Assembly: GCA_959347345.1 (NCBI GenBank)
Contig: OY365738.1
Location: 124,001-188,000, forward strand
Source: an uncultured Amylibacter sp.
Lineage (GTDB): Bacteria; Pseudomonadota; Alphaproteobacteria; Rhodobacterales; Rhodobacteraceae
Length of the DNA stretch: 64,000 nucleotides
Direction: 5' to 3'
Shown here: piece by piece, positions 1 to 8,906 of the stretch
Layout of the letters: every line of letters begins with the position of its first letter
Position numbering within the stretch: position 1 is the first letter of the stretch
Notes under the pieces: generated by a model
The model's database searches: none
What the model saw: only the letters and a program-made list of their open reading frames with translations
What the model was told of the DNA's origin: nothing
Position numbers and translations under genes: made by a program

Positions 1-3000
1 CTAACCCGTTTGATTCCGTTTGCGGGGCGACCTATAACACGAATAGGGAGGCTTCTTGCCGTACAACCCCCAACCCAACCGCTTGCGCCTCTACTATAAC
101 GCGGTTTTGTGAAACGGAGGCGGTGGGTACCCCCGCCAATGTGTTTGATACGCTTTGTGCGACTTATGATACCGCCCGTGAAACCGCGTGTCGCACGGGC
201 AACCACGCAAACCTATGCGATGATACGATAACGCGGTTTTGCGAAACCGAGGCAGTCGGCTCTCCCGCCAATGTGTTTAATCCGCTTTGTGGTGATGGGA
301 AATATAACACCCCGCGTGAAACCGCGTGTCGCACGGGCAACCACGATTCGCTCTGTTCCACCACGATAACGCGGTATTGTGAAACTGACCCAACCTTGGC
401 AAAGAATTTTAATTCGCTTTGCAGTACCAATACTGTGGCGACTATGGCACGGAATATGCATTGTATGGATACCGATAATGCCTTTACCGCGAATTGTGTT
501 AATAGCAATAATGCTGAGGGCTTGATGGCACGGAATAACCATTGCGGTTTGGGCGCGGGAAATGGAGCGATGGCAACCGCCTTTACTGACATGCGGTGTG
601 CTGATGATGCAAAAGGGGTAGAGGTGCGAAATACCCATTGCGGAACGGGGACGGATGCGACCTCCCCTGCCTTTACCACGGAGTGTGCCCTTAACCCTGC
701 TGCCCAAGCTATTTTGTTGACTGCGTCTGAATGCATGGATGCGGGGGCGGCTTGCCAGCCCGCACTTAGAATAATCTGCGAAGCCGAAGTAGCCTCGTTT
801 GATACGCTGTGCGGTGATGCAAGAACAATCCTTTGCACCGATGGTGCACCTCTGCTTACCGAATCGCTTTGTAATGTCCCCGCCTATGAAATGGGTCGTG
901 AAACCGCCTGTGTTGGCGGCGTAGTAACTGGGATTGATACAGAATGTAATACTCTTTATACAAAGTATTGCGGGGCTGGGGCGGAAAATCCGTTTGATAC
1001 GATGGCGGGGGAGACTGATACGATTAACTGCCTAAACCAGACCAGTTTTACCCCTGTCCGCCAAACGATTGTTGATGAATGCGATGGGTTGGGGGTTGAT
1101 GTATTCACGCCCACCTGCACTCAGCAAATTAAAGAGTCCATTCAGGCTTGCCTTACAGCCCCTTATTCCACCAATTGCAAGGATAACCGCGATTATGACA
1201 ACAGACGCACGGCACGATTGGGCGAGTGTCAAGATTTGGGGACGGGCAGTGATGCGATTCGTACGGCTGGGGGTGACAATGAAACAAAATGTCGCCCTGC
1301 GTTTGATACGTTCTGCGTGGGTGATAATTTATTCACCACAACGGGTGCAAATTGTTTTGGTGATGATGACTATCAAACCGCCCGTGGTTTGCATCATGAT
1401 GAGTGTAAAAAGGCAGCGAGCGCACGGGTGGGGGTGGATTGCGACCTTGCCTCTGCCCAAATTTGTCAATCGGCGGAATCCATCTATACAAACCCGTTTT
1501 TATCCGTGTGTGATGAGGATGGACGCAATTCGCTGGTTGTCCGTCAAGAGCTTATTAAACGATGCCAACCTTTGGCTACGAAGACACCGAATTGCGATAT
1601 GAACGATGTCTTTGATATTTTAAATGAATGTGATGACAGACCATTTAATACGAATTGTGATGATTATGGCGATGCGGGGCAGGCTTATTTTACCCTGCGG
1701 GAACAGCGGATAATTGATTGTGGTACTGGCTTTGACGACAGATGTAATGGAACGCAAGCGCGGCTCTGCGTGTCATCAGATAACGCCGAAGCCGCCCCCC
1801 TTGCCCCCGCCTGTGATAATGAGGAGGGGATTGCGGATACCCGCAGTGATTTTTTAGCGGCTTGCGCTGGCGATGCAGGTGTTCGTAATTGCACCACGCC
1901 CTTTGCGATGGCTGTTAAGACCGCGTGTGAGCTTGACCCGTATAATGCCATGGTCATCACTATCAACGCGGAAACAGTGGATTGCAATGATTTTGATTTC
2001 TATAATGGGGCGCGGAGTATGCGGCTTACCGATTGTGCAAACAGCCAAAGCACTGTTTGCGATGGAGTAATCGGGATTGTTTGCTCTGCAACTGGGGATA
2101 GTTCGGGCGCAGGTGCCAATCCGTTTCATCTCAATTTATGTAATGGAATAGACGTGGATGTTCTTGCGATAGCGCAACGCGACTTCTGCCAAATCCGCGC
2201 GAATGTTGGCAATCCTGATTGTATGAGTGGCGACTTATCCCGCCCAACCACCGCCGCGGCCTTGGCATCGGTGAATATAGGCACGGCGACTGATGTGCCA
2301 TCAATCCCCACCCCTGATACCCCCACTGCTGAGGTGCATAACGAGTTTTTAAAAGGCACGGATACTGGGCTGAATACGAACGGGTATTTGAAAACGAGCG
2401 GTGCGGTGGCAGAGGTTCTCGTTATCAATATGGCAGATGCCGAATATGATGGTGTGCGGTTCGGTGGCGATGCCGCCGATGGAATCGCGTTCTTTGCGGG
2501 TCGCCCTGCGGGTGGCACTGCACGGGTAGAATACTATGCAGGTATTCTGGCAGGAACGGATTTGGGTGCGCCATTAACGCAAGTATCTGGGCTTACGATG
2601 AATTGGTACGGGGCGGTGAATTGGGCTGTCTTTGATCGTACTGATAGCCAAGCGTTTGCCTATCAAAGCGGGAACGCGACCACTACAACAACCCGCGATT
2701 TTGTCTTGAAAATTGACCTAGGCGCGCAGACGTTCAGCGCATTTTTCGGGCAGGCCGCTGGGGATAATACTCCTATTGGACAGAAGGTGTTTATTTTAAC
2801 AGGCGGTTATCATGCAACCACGGGCGTGATTACAAACGGAGCAGTTGCGTTTGGAGAAAGGGCTAATGCCAATAGCATACGCACGATCTCGGCTAGCACT
2901 GCGAATGAGGGGCCGTATAATGGGCCGTTAATCGGTATTATTGGCGCACAGGGTGCGGTTGGGGTGTTTCACGCGCAAAGACACAATGGCACACAGGGAA

Positions 3001-6000
3001 TCAGCTTATCTGGTGGGTTTGTCGCCCGTGCTCCCCGTCCAGATTTTATTAGCTGGACACGACAGGCGGCCAATTTAGCAGGAGATTCGCTGACTATTCG
3101 CACCGTCGCGGATGCGGGCGATAGCGCGACAAGTTTTATTCGCGGTGGCACGGCGGCGTTGGATGTCGGGACGGGTGGTGTGGATTATACCCTTACCCTT
3201 GCCGATAGTTATTCGCTGGAAGGCGTGGATCATCGTATCGTATCGTTTGGCGGGGATGCCGCCGATGGGGTTTCCTTTGCAGTGAATGGCGATAGGCTGT
3301 ATTCGGGGCTATTATCGGGTACAGATCTGGGTGCGCCACTTATTGTGGGAAGTTCATCGGTGAATTTTCAAGGGCGGTTCGGTATTATTATTAATGACGG
3401 GACGGATTCCACCTATTATATCAGGCATAATTTGACATTGACAGCACATATCGATGGTCGTTTTACTGGCTCTGTTGGGTCAGTGGGTAAAACGGGTGTG
3501 GATGGGATTTTCGGGCTGAGCGGGCGGTTTAATCAGTTCGGGTTGCTTCGCGGTAGTATGGTATTCCAACGCTCGGCGATGCCTAATGCTTATCACGGCA
3601 CGATTTCTGGATTAATTGGCGTGGAAGGCGTGATTGGCGCGTTTAAATCAAACGACCAAACGGTAGGGGCGTTTGCCTATGCGGGCGGGTTTGTTGCCCG
3701 TGCGGATGCTGTAATCACCGCGGGCACGATAACGCCAAATGCAAGGACGGAGGCAAATTGGGTGGCTAATGCGGTTGATGCCAATGGCGTGGCGTTGCGC
3801 GTTTATCTGGATTCATCGGAGATTAGCTTGGGCGAACCCCTGGCGAGATTTTACAAAGGCGGGGCGAGTGAATTGGATTTGGGCGCGCGTATAAAGCTTC
3901 AAGAAATCGCGTTGGATTTTTCTGCAAGTTTCACCGACAGCCTTGGCGATACGTTTCACCTTGGCGGGGGTACAACGGATGGTGTGACATTTTCTAGTAT
4001 TGATGCCTCAGGCAGACCCCAACATTTTGTTGGGCTGTTATCCACCACAGCACTGGGGCATCCCGTCAGCCACACCGCCCCAAGTGCGCAGTGGGCTGGG
4101 CGGTTTGGTTTGATAAAAAAGGAGGGATTAAATGGCGAAACACCTTATACCGCGTCCTTTATTCTAAACGTTAATTTCAGGGATAGACAGATTGATTCCT
4201 CATCAATCAGCATTCCCGCCAGCGTCCTTGCCAATGATGAAGTGGCAGATGAATTTGAATTCAGTGGAAATTATGACGGGCATGGGTTAATACGCGGTAC
4301 GGTGAACTATAAAAAGATTGTCACGGGCGGGGGTGAAACCAATTTCGCGGGGCATTTGAGCGGGCTGATTGGCGTGGACGGCGCGGTTGGTGCGTTTGCC
4401 TCTACCACAACTAGCGATACTGACGCGTATGTCGGTGGGTTTGTTGCCAGAGAGTTTGAGAGATTGACGCTGGTATCCGAGGGGCCTGTAACACACTTGC
4501 GTTTGGAGGGTTATGCAACCTTGCCAACTCTGCCAAATCAGCTGACGACCAGTGGATTTTTGAAACCAGTTTCGGGGCAGGATGAACTGGATTTAACGCC
4601 CGCTAATTTTTTCTTAAGACCTGGTGCTGAAGGAGCTCAGACTTTAGACACTAACCCTAACGCTAATCAAATAGGCAGGCGCGGTGGCGTGGGTAGTACC
4701 GATGACGATGGCTATCATTATTTCCATACTTATAGTGACGGCGACGACCGTGGCTATGGTTATGGTGGGATTTTATCCACAACCAATTTGGGTGCGCCCG
4801 TGGCGGATTCTGGTGTAGCGGCGGTTTGGACTGGGTATTTCAGCCATTATAGCAATATAACAGATCAAGATGCAGAGTTTTATGTTGATTTTACCGCAGG
4901 GACAGTTGGGTTTGCTAATGCTGCGGGCAATGGGGTGGAGGCGAAAACGTTTGACGGTGATAATTTCACGGTGAATGGGCAGTTTGGCTCGCCCCATAAC
5001 CTTACCACAGGGCAGTTGGGCGGAACGGTTATCCGAATGGATAATCTTGGGACGAATACCTATAATATACTCGGTTTGATTGGGCAAGAGGGCGCGGTTG
5101 CCGTCTTTATAGATTTTAATAAGAATACGGCGGGCGGTTTCACCGCGTCAAATCCCAAACATGAAGACTATTGCGCTGCTAATGGTCGGTTTTGCATTGC
5201 TAATCAGGACGCTTGGGTGAAGAGCTTTACCACACCCCCATCCGCTATGTTAGACCCAAGCAACCTACGCAATCAATTTTTGTTGGGCCAGCGCGACCAA
5301 CTGAATGAAATGGGCACGGTTAACCCCCAATCGTTTGTGATGTCCGTTGCCAACAGCAATGCCACCTTTGATGGTATTGCTTTGGGATTGGAGAGGGATG
5401 ACGGCGTGGGTTTCTTTTCCGCAGATATTGACGGGACGAGGTATTTCTACGCGGGTATTTTGTCAGACACAGATTTGGGCGCACCAGTCGGCTTGACATT
5501 TGAAGGTGAAACAAAGGGCAGATGGAACGGGCGGTTTGGGTACAGAGACCCAGTTACTTATTATGAAGATTTCATGCTTGAGATTGATTTTGCCACCCGC
5601 AGGATTGAGGCTTTTGTGGCAGGTAGAGACAGCAAGCATTTTCATCTAAAAGGCGGTTATGATGCAAACGGGGCAATTACCGATGGCACGGTTGATTACG
5701 GGTTGTTCAATGCAAACACCCGCGTGCAAACAGCCGTCCGCACGCCCAATGGGGTGCTAACGGGGATTATCGGGCAACAAGGCGCGATTGGCGCGTTTAT
5801 CAGCAATGCGACGGGGCTCATTAATGGCTATGCTGGCGCGTTTTTAGCCACGCCAACCGCAGGGTTTGATCCCAGTGTGGTTAATTATAAAGATTGGGCG
5901 GATATCTTTGACACACCCCTGCTAAATCAACTGGACACAACCACCCGCTCCCCTCAATTTCTGGGTACTGTTGCAGGGGCAAACGCGTTGGATGAAACGG

Positions 6001-8795
6001 GGGCTATGGAAGTTCAGGCTGCTCGCAGAGGCACCCTAACCCTAGCCGATGCCTTTGATACTATCACCTTTGGTGGTGATGCCACCGATGGGGTTAGCTT
6101 TTTCTGGGATAATCCGCCTGTAATTGGCTATGCAGGTATTTTGGCTGATACAGATTTGGGTGCGCCTTTTACGCAAGGGGGCGGACCGGCACAAGTGACT
6201 TGGAAAGGGTGGTTTCAAGCACTTGTTAGGCCAGTGAGTCGTGGGTTTGATTTAGTGATTAATTTTGCTAATGACGCGAACACGATAGAGGCTTTTGTGC
6301 AACAAACTGGCGATAACTACTTTCACCTAACAGGCAGTTTTGATGCAAACGGCGTGATAACGGGCGAGGTTTATTTTGGCACATTCATCAATGCTAATAA
6401 GGACATGCCAACGGATGCCGCCGACCCCGACAACGGGTTTCTAACAGGGCTGATTGGCGAGCAGGGTGCACTCGGCGCGTTTGTCAGTGGCACAGGTACA
6501 AGGGACGCTATAGAACAGATTACGCCTCTTGCTTATCATAATACTTATGCGGGCGGGTTTGTTGCCAGTCCAAATGTGGTGAATCATGTCAGGTATATTG
6601 ACTGGACGGGTAGTTTTACCCCGACCCTAACAGCTACTATGTTAAACCCGACCGACCGAGTTAGTCAATTTTTGGCAACGGCAACCGCGTTGGATGAAAC
6701 GGGGGCTGGTACTATTAATGCGGTTAATAAAGGCAGTTTAACCCTAGCCAACGCAACCTTTAAAGGGGCAGGTTTGGGCGGGCAAGCCGCCGATGGGGTT
6801 AGCTGGTTTTGGGATAGTACCAATGATTTTGGCTATGCTGGTATTTTGGCTGGTACGGATTTGGGTGCACCTTTAACGCAAGACAGTGGAACGGCAAAAT
6901 GGAACGGGAGTTTTCAAACGACTGGGGATGTGACAATTAATGATGATCTAGCTATAACATATAGTATTAGTGGGGGGCGTGTCAAAGTGAATACGAATAT
7001 AAAACGTGATTTTCTTTTGGAGATTGATTTTGATAATGACAAGATAGAGGCTTTTATTTATCACTTTGGCACGAGATATTATCACCTAACGGGTAATTTT
7101 GTGGGTGGCGTGATAACGGGTAAGGTTAATTACGGCACATTCACCGACCTTACCGCGCGAACAGCAACGGATGGCGAAACGATAGGGACTCCCCGCGCCC
7201 CCAATGGGATTTTAACAGGGCTTATCGGGGCGTATGGCGCGGTTGGCGCGTTTATCAGTGGCACGGGTGATAAGAACGCGATAGCAACAGCCGACCCTGT
7301 TTATTATGCTGGCGGGTTTGTCGCCACGCCAACCAATGCGCTTGATGACGATACGGTGAATTCTGACAATGTGGTGAATTATGACGATTGGTTGCGTGGT
7401 TTTATCACCCTCCCGCCAGATAGATTGGATATCAGCAGCGAATCCCGACGCGGTCAATTTTTGGCGTGGAATTCAGGAAGAAACGATTTGGATAGAACGG
7501 GGTCGCGCAGAGAGTTGAGCAATGACAGAGGCGTGCTAACCCTAGCCACTACCTTTTCAGAAATCGGCGGTCAAGCCGCCGATGGGGTTAGCTTCTTTTA
7601 CGATAGTTGGGGTAGTGCTGGCTATGCAGGTATTCGGAGCAGTACGAATTTGGGTGCGCCTTTAACGCAAGACAGTGGAACGGCAAACTGGAACGGGCAT
7701 ATTCGCTCAGTTGGTACGTATATAAATCGTGAGTTTGTTTTAGAGATTAATTTTGCTGATAGCAACAAGATAGAGGCTTTTGTGCAAACAACGGGCGAAT
7801 ACCATTTTCACCTAACGGGCAGCTTTACTGCAAGTGGCGTGATAACAGGCAAGGTTAATTACGGCAGGTTCACTGCTGGCACGCGAACGCCAACGGACAA
7901 TCGCGCCGACAATGGGTTTCTAACAGGGCTTATCGGGATGGAAGGTGCGGTTGGTGCTTTTGTCAGTGGCACAGGTACAAAGGACGCTATAGTAAGGCTC
8001 GGTTCTGGTAATTATTCGGGCGGGTTTGTCGCACATCCAACTGCCACAAGCACTGGTGTTAATGTTAAATTCAACGACTGGGTGCGGACTGTCGGCCCAG
8101 AAACCGCGCCAAATCCAACTTTAAGAAACCAGTTTTTACGTGGCACGGCTGATAATTTAACGGCAACGCCAACCGTCCCAGAGTCGGGAACAGTAACGGA
8201 GCTTGGGTCAGCGAATGATGGGACTGGAACGATAACCCCCACCTTGCTAACCCTAGGCACCACCTTGGGCGTGAGCGGGGACACAAAAAATGGCGTGGGC
8301 TTCTTTCAAGGATATGATACCGCTGGGGATGGTTATTACTACGCAGGGATTTTTAATGGCGCGGATTTGGGTGCACCTTTGACCAGCGATACCGCCTCTG
8401 GTGTATGGAAGGGGAAATTCCAAGTGGTTGGAGTTAATGCCGTCAATAAAGATTTTACATTAGGGGTTACCTTTGGCGCGGTTACTGGGTTTTCTGAGCT
8501 TACTGGCACGGTTGAGGCATTTGTTAATCAATCGGGGGACAACTATTATCATCTAACAGGCACTTATGATAGAAACGGAGTCATCACGGGCGATGTTGAT
8601 TTTGGGAAATTCATGAATGCTGATAAAACCATGCCCGAAACAGTAGCAGGGGAAAGAGTAGGCGGGACGCTACGCGGGCTTATCGGCTCAAACGGCGCGC
8701 TTGGCGTGTTTCATAGCACCCAAACGGGCAGTGGTGGCTATGCTGGCGGGTTTGTCGCGTGTAAGCGTAATACCGATGACACTGCTTGCCAATAA
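1..8795 (+). CDS. Giant repeat surface protein, paralog 1 (5'-truncated by window edge)
   Basis: The frame is open from base 3, upstream of the first in-window ATG at 123. The residues before that ATG are already the same Cys-rich repeat as those after it, so the true start lies left of the window; about 2,930 codons are visible. The layout is a Cys-rich region (to about 2290) followed by nine barrel-like modules (about 2340-8760). The modules are built on boxes such as AGILAGTDLGAPL, DFLLEIDF, GLIGAYGAVGAF and YAGGFVA. The tail has two cysteines in ACKRNTDDTAC and is nearly identical to that of the next gene. It ends in two consecutive TAA codons (8793-8798). By analogy with its three neighbours it is probably a lipoprotein, but its N-terminus is not seen. 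Parts of its DNA are almost identical to gene 2. I infer a surface-exposed fibre or ligand-binding protein; the ligand is unknown. Confidence 0.93.
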   Translation, partial: NPFDSVCGATYNTNREASCRTTPNPTACASTITRFCETEAVGTPANVFDTLCATYDTARETACRTGNHANLCDDTITRFCETEAVGSPANVFNPLCGDGKYNTPRETACRTGNHDSLCSTTITRYCETDPTLAKNFNSLCSTNTVATMARNMHCMDTDNAFTANCVNSNNAEGLMARNNHCGLGAGNGAMATAFTDMRCADDAKGVEVRNTHCGTGTDATSPAFTTECALNPAAQAILLTASECMDAGAACQPALRIICEAEVASFDTLCGDARTILCTDGAPLLTESLCNVPAYEMGRETACVGGVVTGIDTECNTLYTKYCGAGAENPFDTMAGETDTINCLNQTSFTPVRQTIVDECDGLGVDVFTPTCTQQIKESIQACLTAPYSTNCKDNRDYDNRRTARLGECQDLGTGSDAIRTAGGDNETKCRPAFDTFCVGDNLFTTTGANCFGDDDYQTARGLHHDECKKAASARVGVDCDLASAQICQSAESIYTNPFLSVCDEDGRNSLVVRQELIKRCQPLATKTPNCDMNDVFDILNECDDRPFNTNCDDYGDAGQAYFTLREQRIIDCGTGFDDRCNGTQARLCVSSDNAEAAPLAPACDNEEGIADTRSDFLAACAGDAGVRNCTTPFAMAVKTACELDPYNAMVITINAETVDCNDFDFYNGARSMRLTDCANSQSTVCDGVIGIVCSATGDSSGAGANPFHLNLCNGIDVDVLAIAQRDFCQIRANVGNPDCMSGDLSRPTTAAALASVNIGTATDVPSIPTPDTPTAEVHNEFLKGTDTGLNTNGYLKTSGAVAEVLVINMADAEYDGVRFGGDAADGIAFFAGRPAGGTARVEYYAGILAGTDLGAPLTQVSGLTMNWYGAVNWAVFDRTDSQAFAYQSGNATTTTTRDFVLKIDLGAQTFSAFFGQAAGDNTPIGQKVFILTGGYHATTGVITNGAVAFGERANANSIRTISASTANEGPYNGPLIGIIGAQGAVGVFHAQRHNGTQGISLSGGFVARAPRPDFISWTRQAANLAGDSLTIRTVADAGDSATSFIRGGTAALDVGTGGVDYTLTLADSYSLEGVDHRIVSFGGDAADGVSFAVNGDRLYSGLLSGTDLGAPLIVGSSSVNFQGRFGIIINDGTDSTYYIRHNLTLTAHIDGRFTGSVGSVGKTGVDGIFGLSGRFNQFGLLRGSMVFQRSAMPNAYHGTISGLIGVEGVIGAFKSNDQTVGAFAYAGGFVARADAVITAGTITPNARTEANWVANAVDANGVALRVYLDSSEISLGEPLARFYKGGASELDLGARIKLQEIALDFSASFTDSLGDTFHLGGGTTDGVTFSSIDASGRPQHFVGLLSTTALGHPVSHTAPSAQWAGRFGLIKKEGLNGETPYTASFILNVNFRDRQIDSSSISIPASVLANDEVADEFEFSGNYDGHGLIRGTVNYKKIVTGGGETNFAGHLSGLIGVDGAVGAFASTTTSDTDAYVGGFVAREFERLTLVSEGPVTHLRLEGYATLPTLPNQLTTSGFLKPVSGQDELDLTPANFFLRPGAEGAQTLDTNPNANQIGRRGGVGSTDDDGYHYFHTYSDGDDRGYGYGGILSTTNLGAPVADSGVAAVWTGYFSHYSNITDQDAEFYVDFTAGTVGFANAAGNGVEAKTFDGDNFTVNGQFGSPHNLTTGQLGGTVIRMDNLGTNTYNILGLIGQEGAVAVFIDFNKNTAGGFTASNPKHEDYCAANGRFCIANQDAWVKSFTTPPSAMLDPSNLRNQFLLGQRDQLNEMGTVNPQSFVMSVANSNATFDGIALGLERDDGVGFFSADIDGTRYFYAGILSDTDLGAPVGLTFEGETKGRWNGRFGYRDPVTYYEDFMLEIDFATRRIEAFVAGRDSKHFHLKGGYDANGAITDGTVDYGLFNANTRVQTAVRTPNGVLTGIIGQQGAIGAFISNATGLINGYAGAFLATPTAGFDPSVVNYKDWADIFDTPLLNQLDTTTRSPQFLGTVAGANALDETGAMEVQAARRGTLTLADAFDTITFGGDATDGVSFFWDNPPVIGYAGILADTDLGAPFTQGGGPAQVTWKGWFQALVRPVSRGFDLVINFANDANTIEAFVQQTGDNYFHLTGSFDANGVITGEVYFGTFINANKDMPTDAADPDNGFLTGLIGEQGALGAFVSGTGTRDAIEQITPLAYHNTYAGGFVASPNVVNHVRYIDWTGSFTPTLTATMLNPTDRVSQFLATATALDETGAGTINAVNKGSLTLANATFKGAGLGGQAADGVSWFWDSTNDFGYAGILAGTDLGAPLTQDSGTAKWNGSFQTTGDVTINDDLAITYSISGGRVKVNTNIKRDFLLEIDFDNDKIEAFIYHFGTRYYHLTGNFVGGVITGKVNYGTFTDLTARTATDGETIGTPRAPNGILTGLIGAYGAVGAFISGTGDKNAIATADPVYYAGGFVATPTNALDDDTVNSDNVVNYDDWLRGFITLPPDRLDISSESRRGQFLAWNSGRNDLDRTGSRRELSNDRGVLTLATTFSEIGGQAADGVSFFYDSWGSAGYAGIRSSTNLGAPLTQDSGTANWNGHIRSVGTYINREFVLEINFADSNKIEAFVQTTGEYHFHLTGSFTASGVITGKVNYGRFTAGTRTPTDNRADNGFLTGLIGMEGAVGAFVSGTGTKDAIVRLGSGNYSGGFVAHPTATSTGVNVKFNDWVRTVGPETAPNPTLRNQFLRGTADNLTATPTVPESGTVTELGSANDGTGTITPTLLTLGTTLGVSGDTKNGVGFFQGYDTAGDGYYYAGIFNGADLGAPLTSDTASGVWKGKFQVVGVNAVNKDFTLGVTFGAVTGFSELTGTVEAFVNQSGDNYYHLTGTYDRNGVITGDVDFGKFMNADKTMPETVAGERVGGTLRGLIGSNGALGVFHSTQTGSGGYAGGFVACKRNTDDTACQ
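3..2290 (+). repeat. Cys-rich NPF repeat region of paralog 1
   Basis: Degenerate tandem units of about 40-60 aa. The recurring pattern is [DN]-P-F or V-F-[DN]-x-L-C, then Y-x-x-x-R-x(3-4)-C, then a C about 7-8 residues on, then T-I-x-x-[FY]-C. Cysteines come about four per unit, which suits an exported, disulphide-stabilised stalk. I recognise no named family. The region stops abruptly at about 2290, where the cysteine-poor barrel modules begin. Confidence 0.8.
93..420 (+). repeat. Tandem 132/138-bp in-frame repeat (paralog 1)
   Basis: Three successive units begin at the T-I-T-R-[FY]-C box at 93, 225 and 363, so the periods are 132 and 138 bp (44 and 46 aa). The first two are complete; the third decays after about 60 bases. 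The DNA as well as the protein is strongly conserved between units, which points to recent duplication. Gene 2 carries the same repeat with one more unit. Confidence 0.85.
2300..8795 (+). repeat. Nine tandem TbpB-like barrel modules (paralog 1)
   Basis: Modules end at GGFVA-type boxes near 3028, 3698, 4449, 5147, 5850, 6567, 7326, 8034 and 8760, a period of about 670-760 bp. The usual internal order is W linker, QFLxG, DGVSFF, YAGILxGTDLGAPL, W-x-G, DFxLxIDF, YHLTG-x-F, GVITGxVxYG, LTGLIGxxGAVGAF, GGFVA. Strand order and glycine placement match the barrel of TbpB-type lipoproteins. That homology is inferred from motif order, not from a search. The only cysteines seen are a pair at the module 4/5 junction and a pair in the C-terminal tail. 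Confidence 0.75.
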
Positions 8796-8851
8796 TAACC
8801 CCCCTTTATTTTCATATTTTACAATAGTTTATTAATCTTTTTAAAATTATC

Positions 8852-8880
8852 TTGACATAGAGTCAAAAACTTGGCAAAAT
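8852..8880 (+). promoter_or_regulatory. Sigma-70-type promoter of paralog 2
   Basis: A perfect TTGACA at 8852-8857 is separated by 17 bp from CAAAAT at 8875-8880 (4 of 6 matches to TATAAT). Transcription would start near 8887 and give a leader of only about 20 bases. The stretch upstream of the -35 box is AT-rich, like an UP element. Confidence 0.6.
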
Positions 8881-8890
8881 AGGGGTGTAA

Positions 8891-8898
8891 AGGGGGGG
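8891..8898 (+). promoter_or_regulatory. Shine-Dalgarno site of paralog 2
   Basis: AGGGGGGG lies 8 bases before the ATG at 8907. It supports that start, which also gives a perfectly placed lipoprotein signal peptide. Confidence 0.7.
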
Positions 8899-8906
8899 AC
8901 TTTGCT

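Larger units (their letters stand above)
8796..8906. other. Intergenic gap between paralogs 1 and 2
   Basis: This is 111 bases of AT-rich DNA starting with the second in-frame TAA of gene 1. I see no GC-rich hairpin followed by a T-run, hence no obvious Rho-independent terminator, so read-through from gene 1 is possible. It holds the promoter and ribosome-binding site for gene 2. Confidence 0.7.

Noticed and set aside
164..838. 224-codon minus-strand frame and many similar shadows throughout (for example 9147-9872, 36337-36657)
   Set aside because: These mirror the repeated coding sequence, recur wherever the sense repeat recurs, and have no sensible ribosome site or domain.
1069..1602. 177-codon plus-strand frame overlapping gene 1
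   Set aside because: It is out of frame with the well-supported Cys-rich repeat. The in-frame reading keeps all repeat boxes; this one has none.
7000..8795. Autotransporter or RTX-toxin interpretation of the Gly/Asp-rich repeats
   Set aside because: There is no C-terminal translocator barrel ending in Phe, and no GGxGxDxLx nonapeptide ladder. The modules are ~240 aa with a lipoprotein N-terminus.
8796..8851. Terminator after paralog 1
   Set aside because: Only A/T-rich sequence without a GC stem plus T-run. The same holds after paralog 2 (18411-18473).
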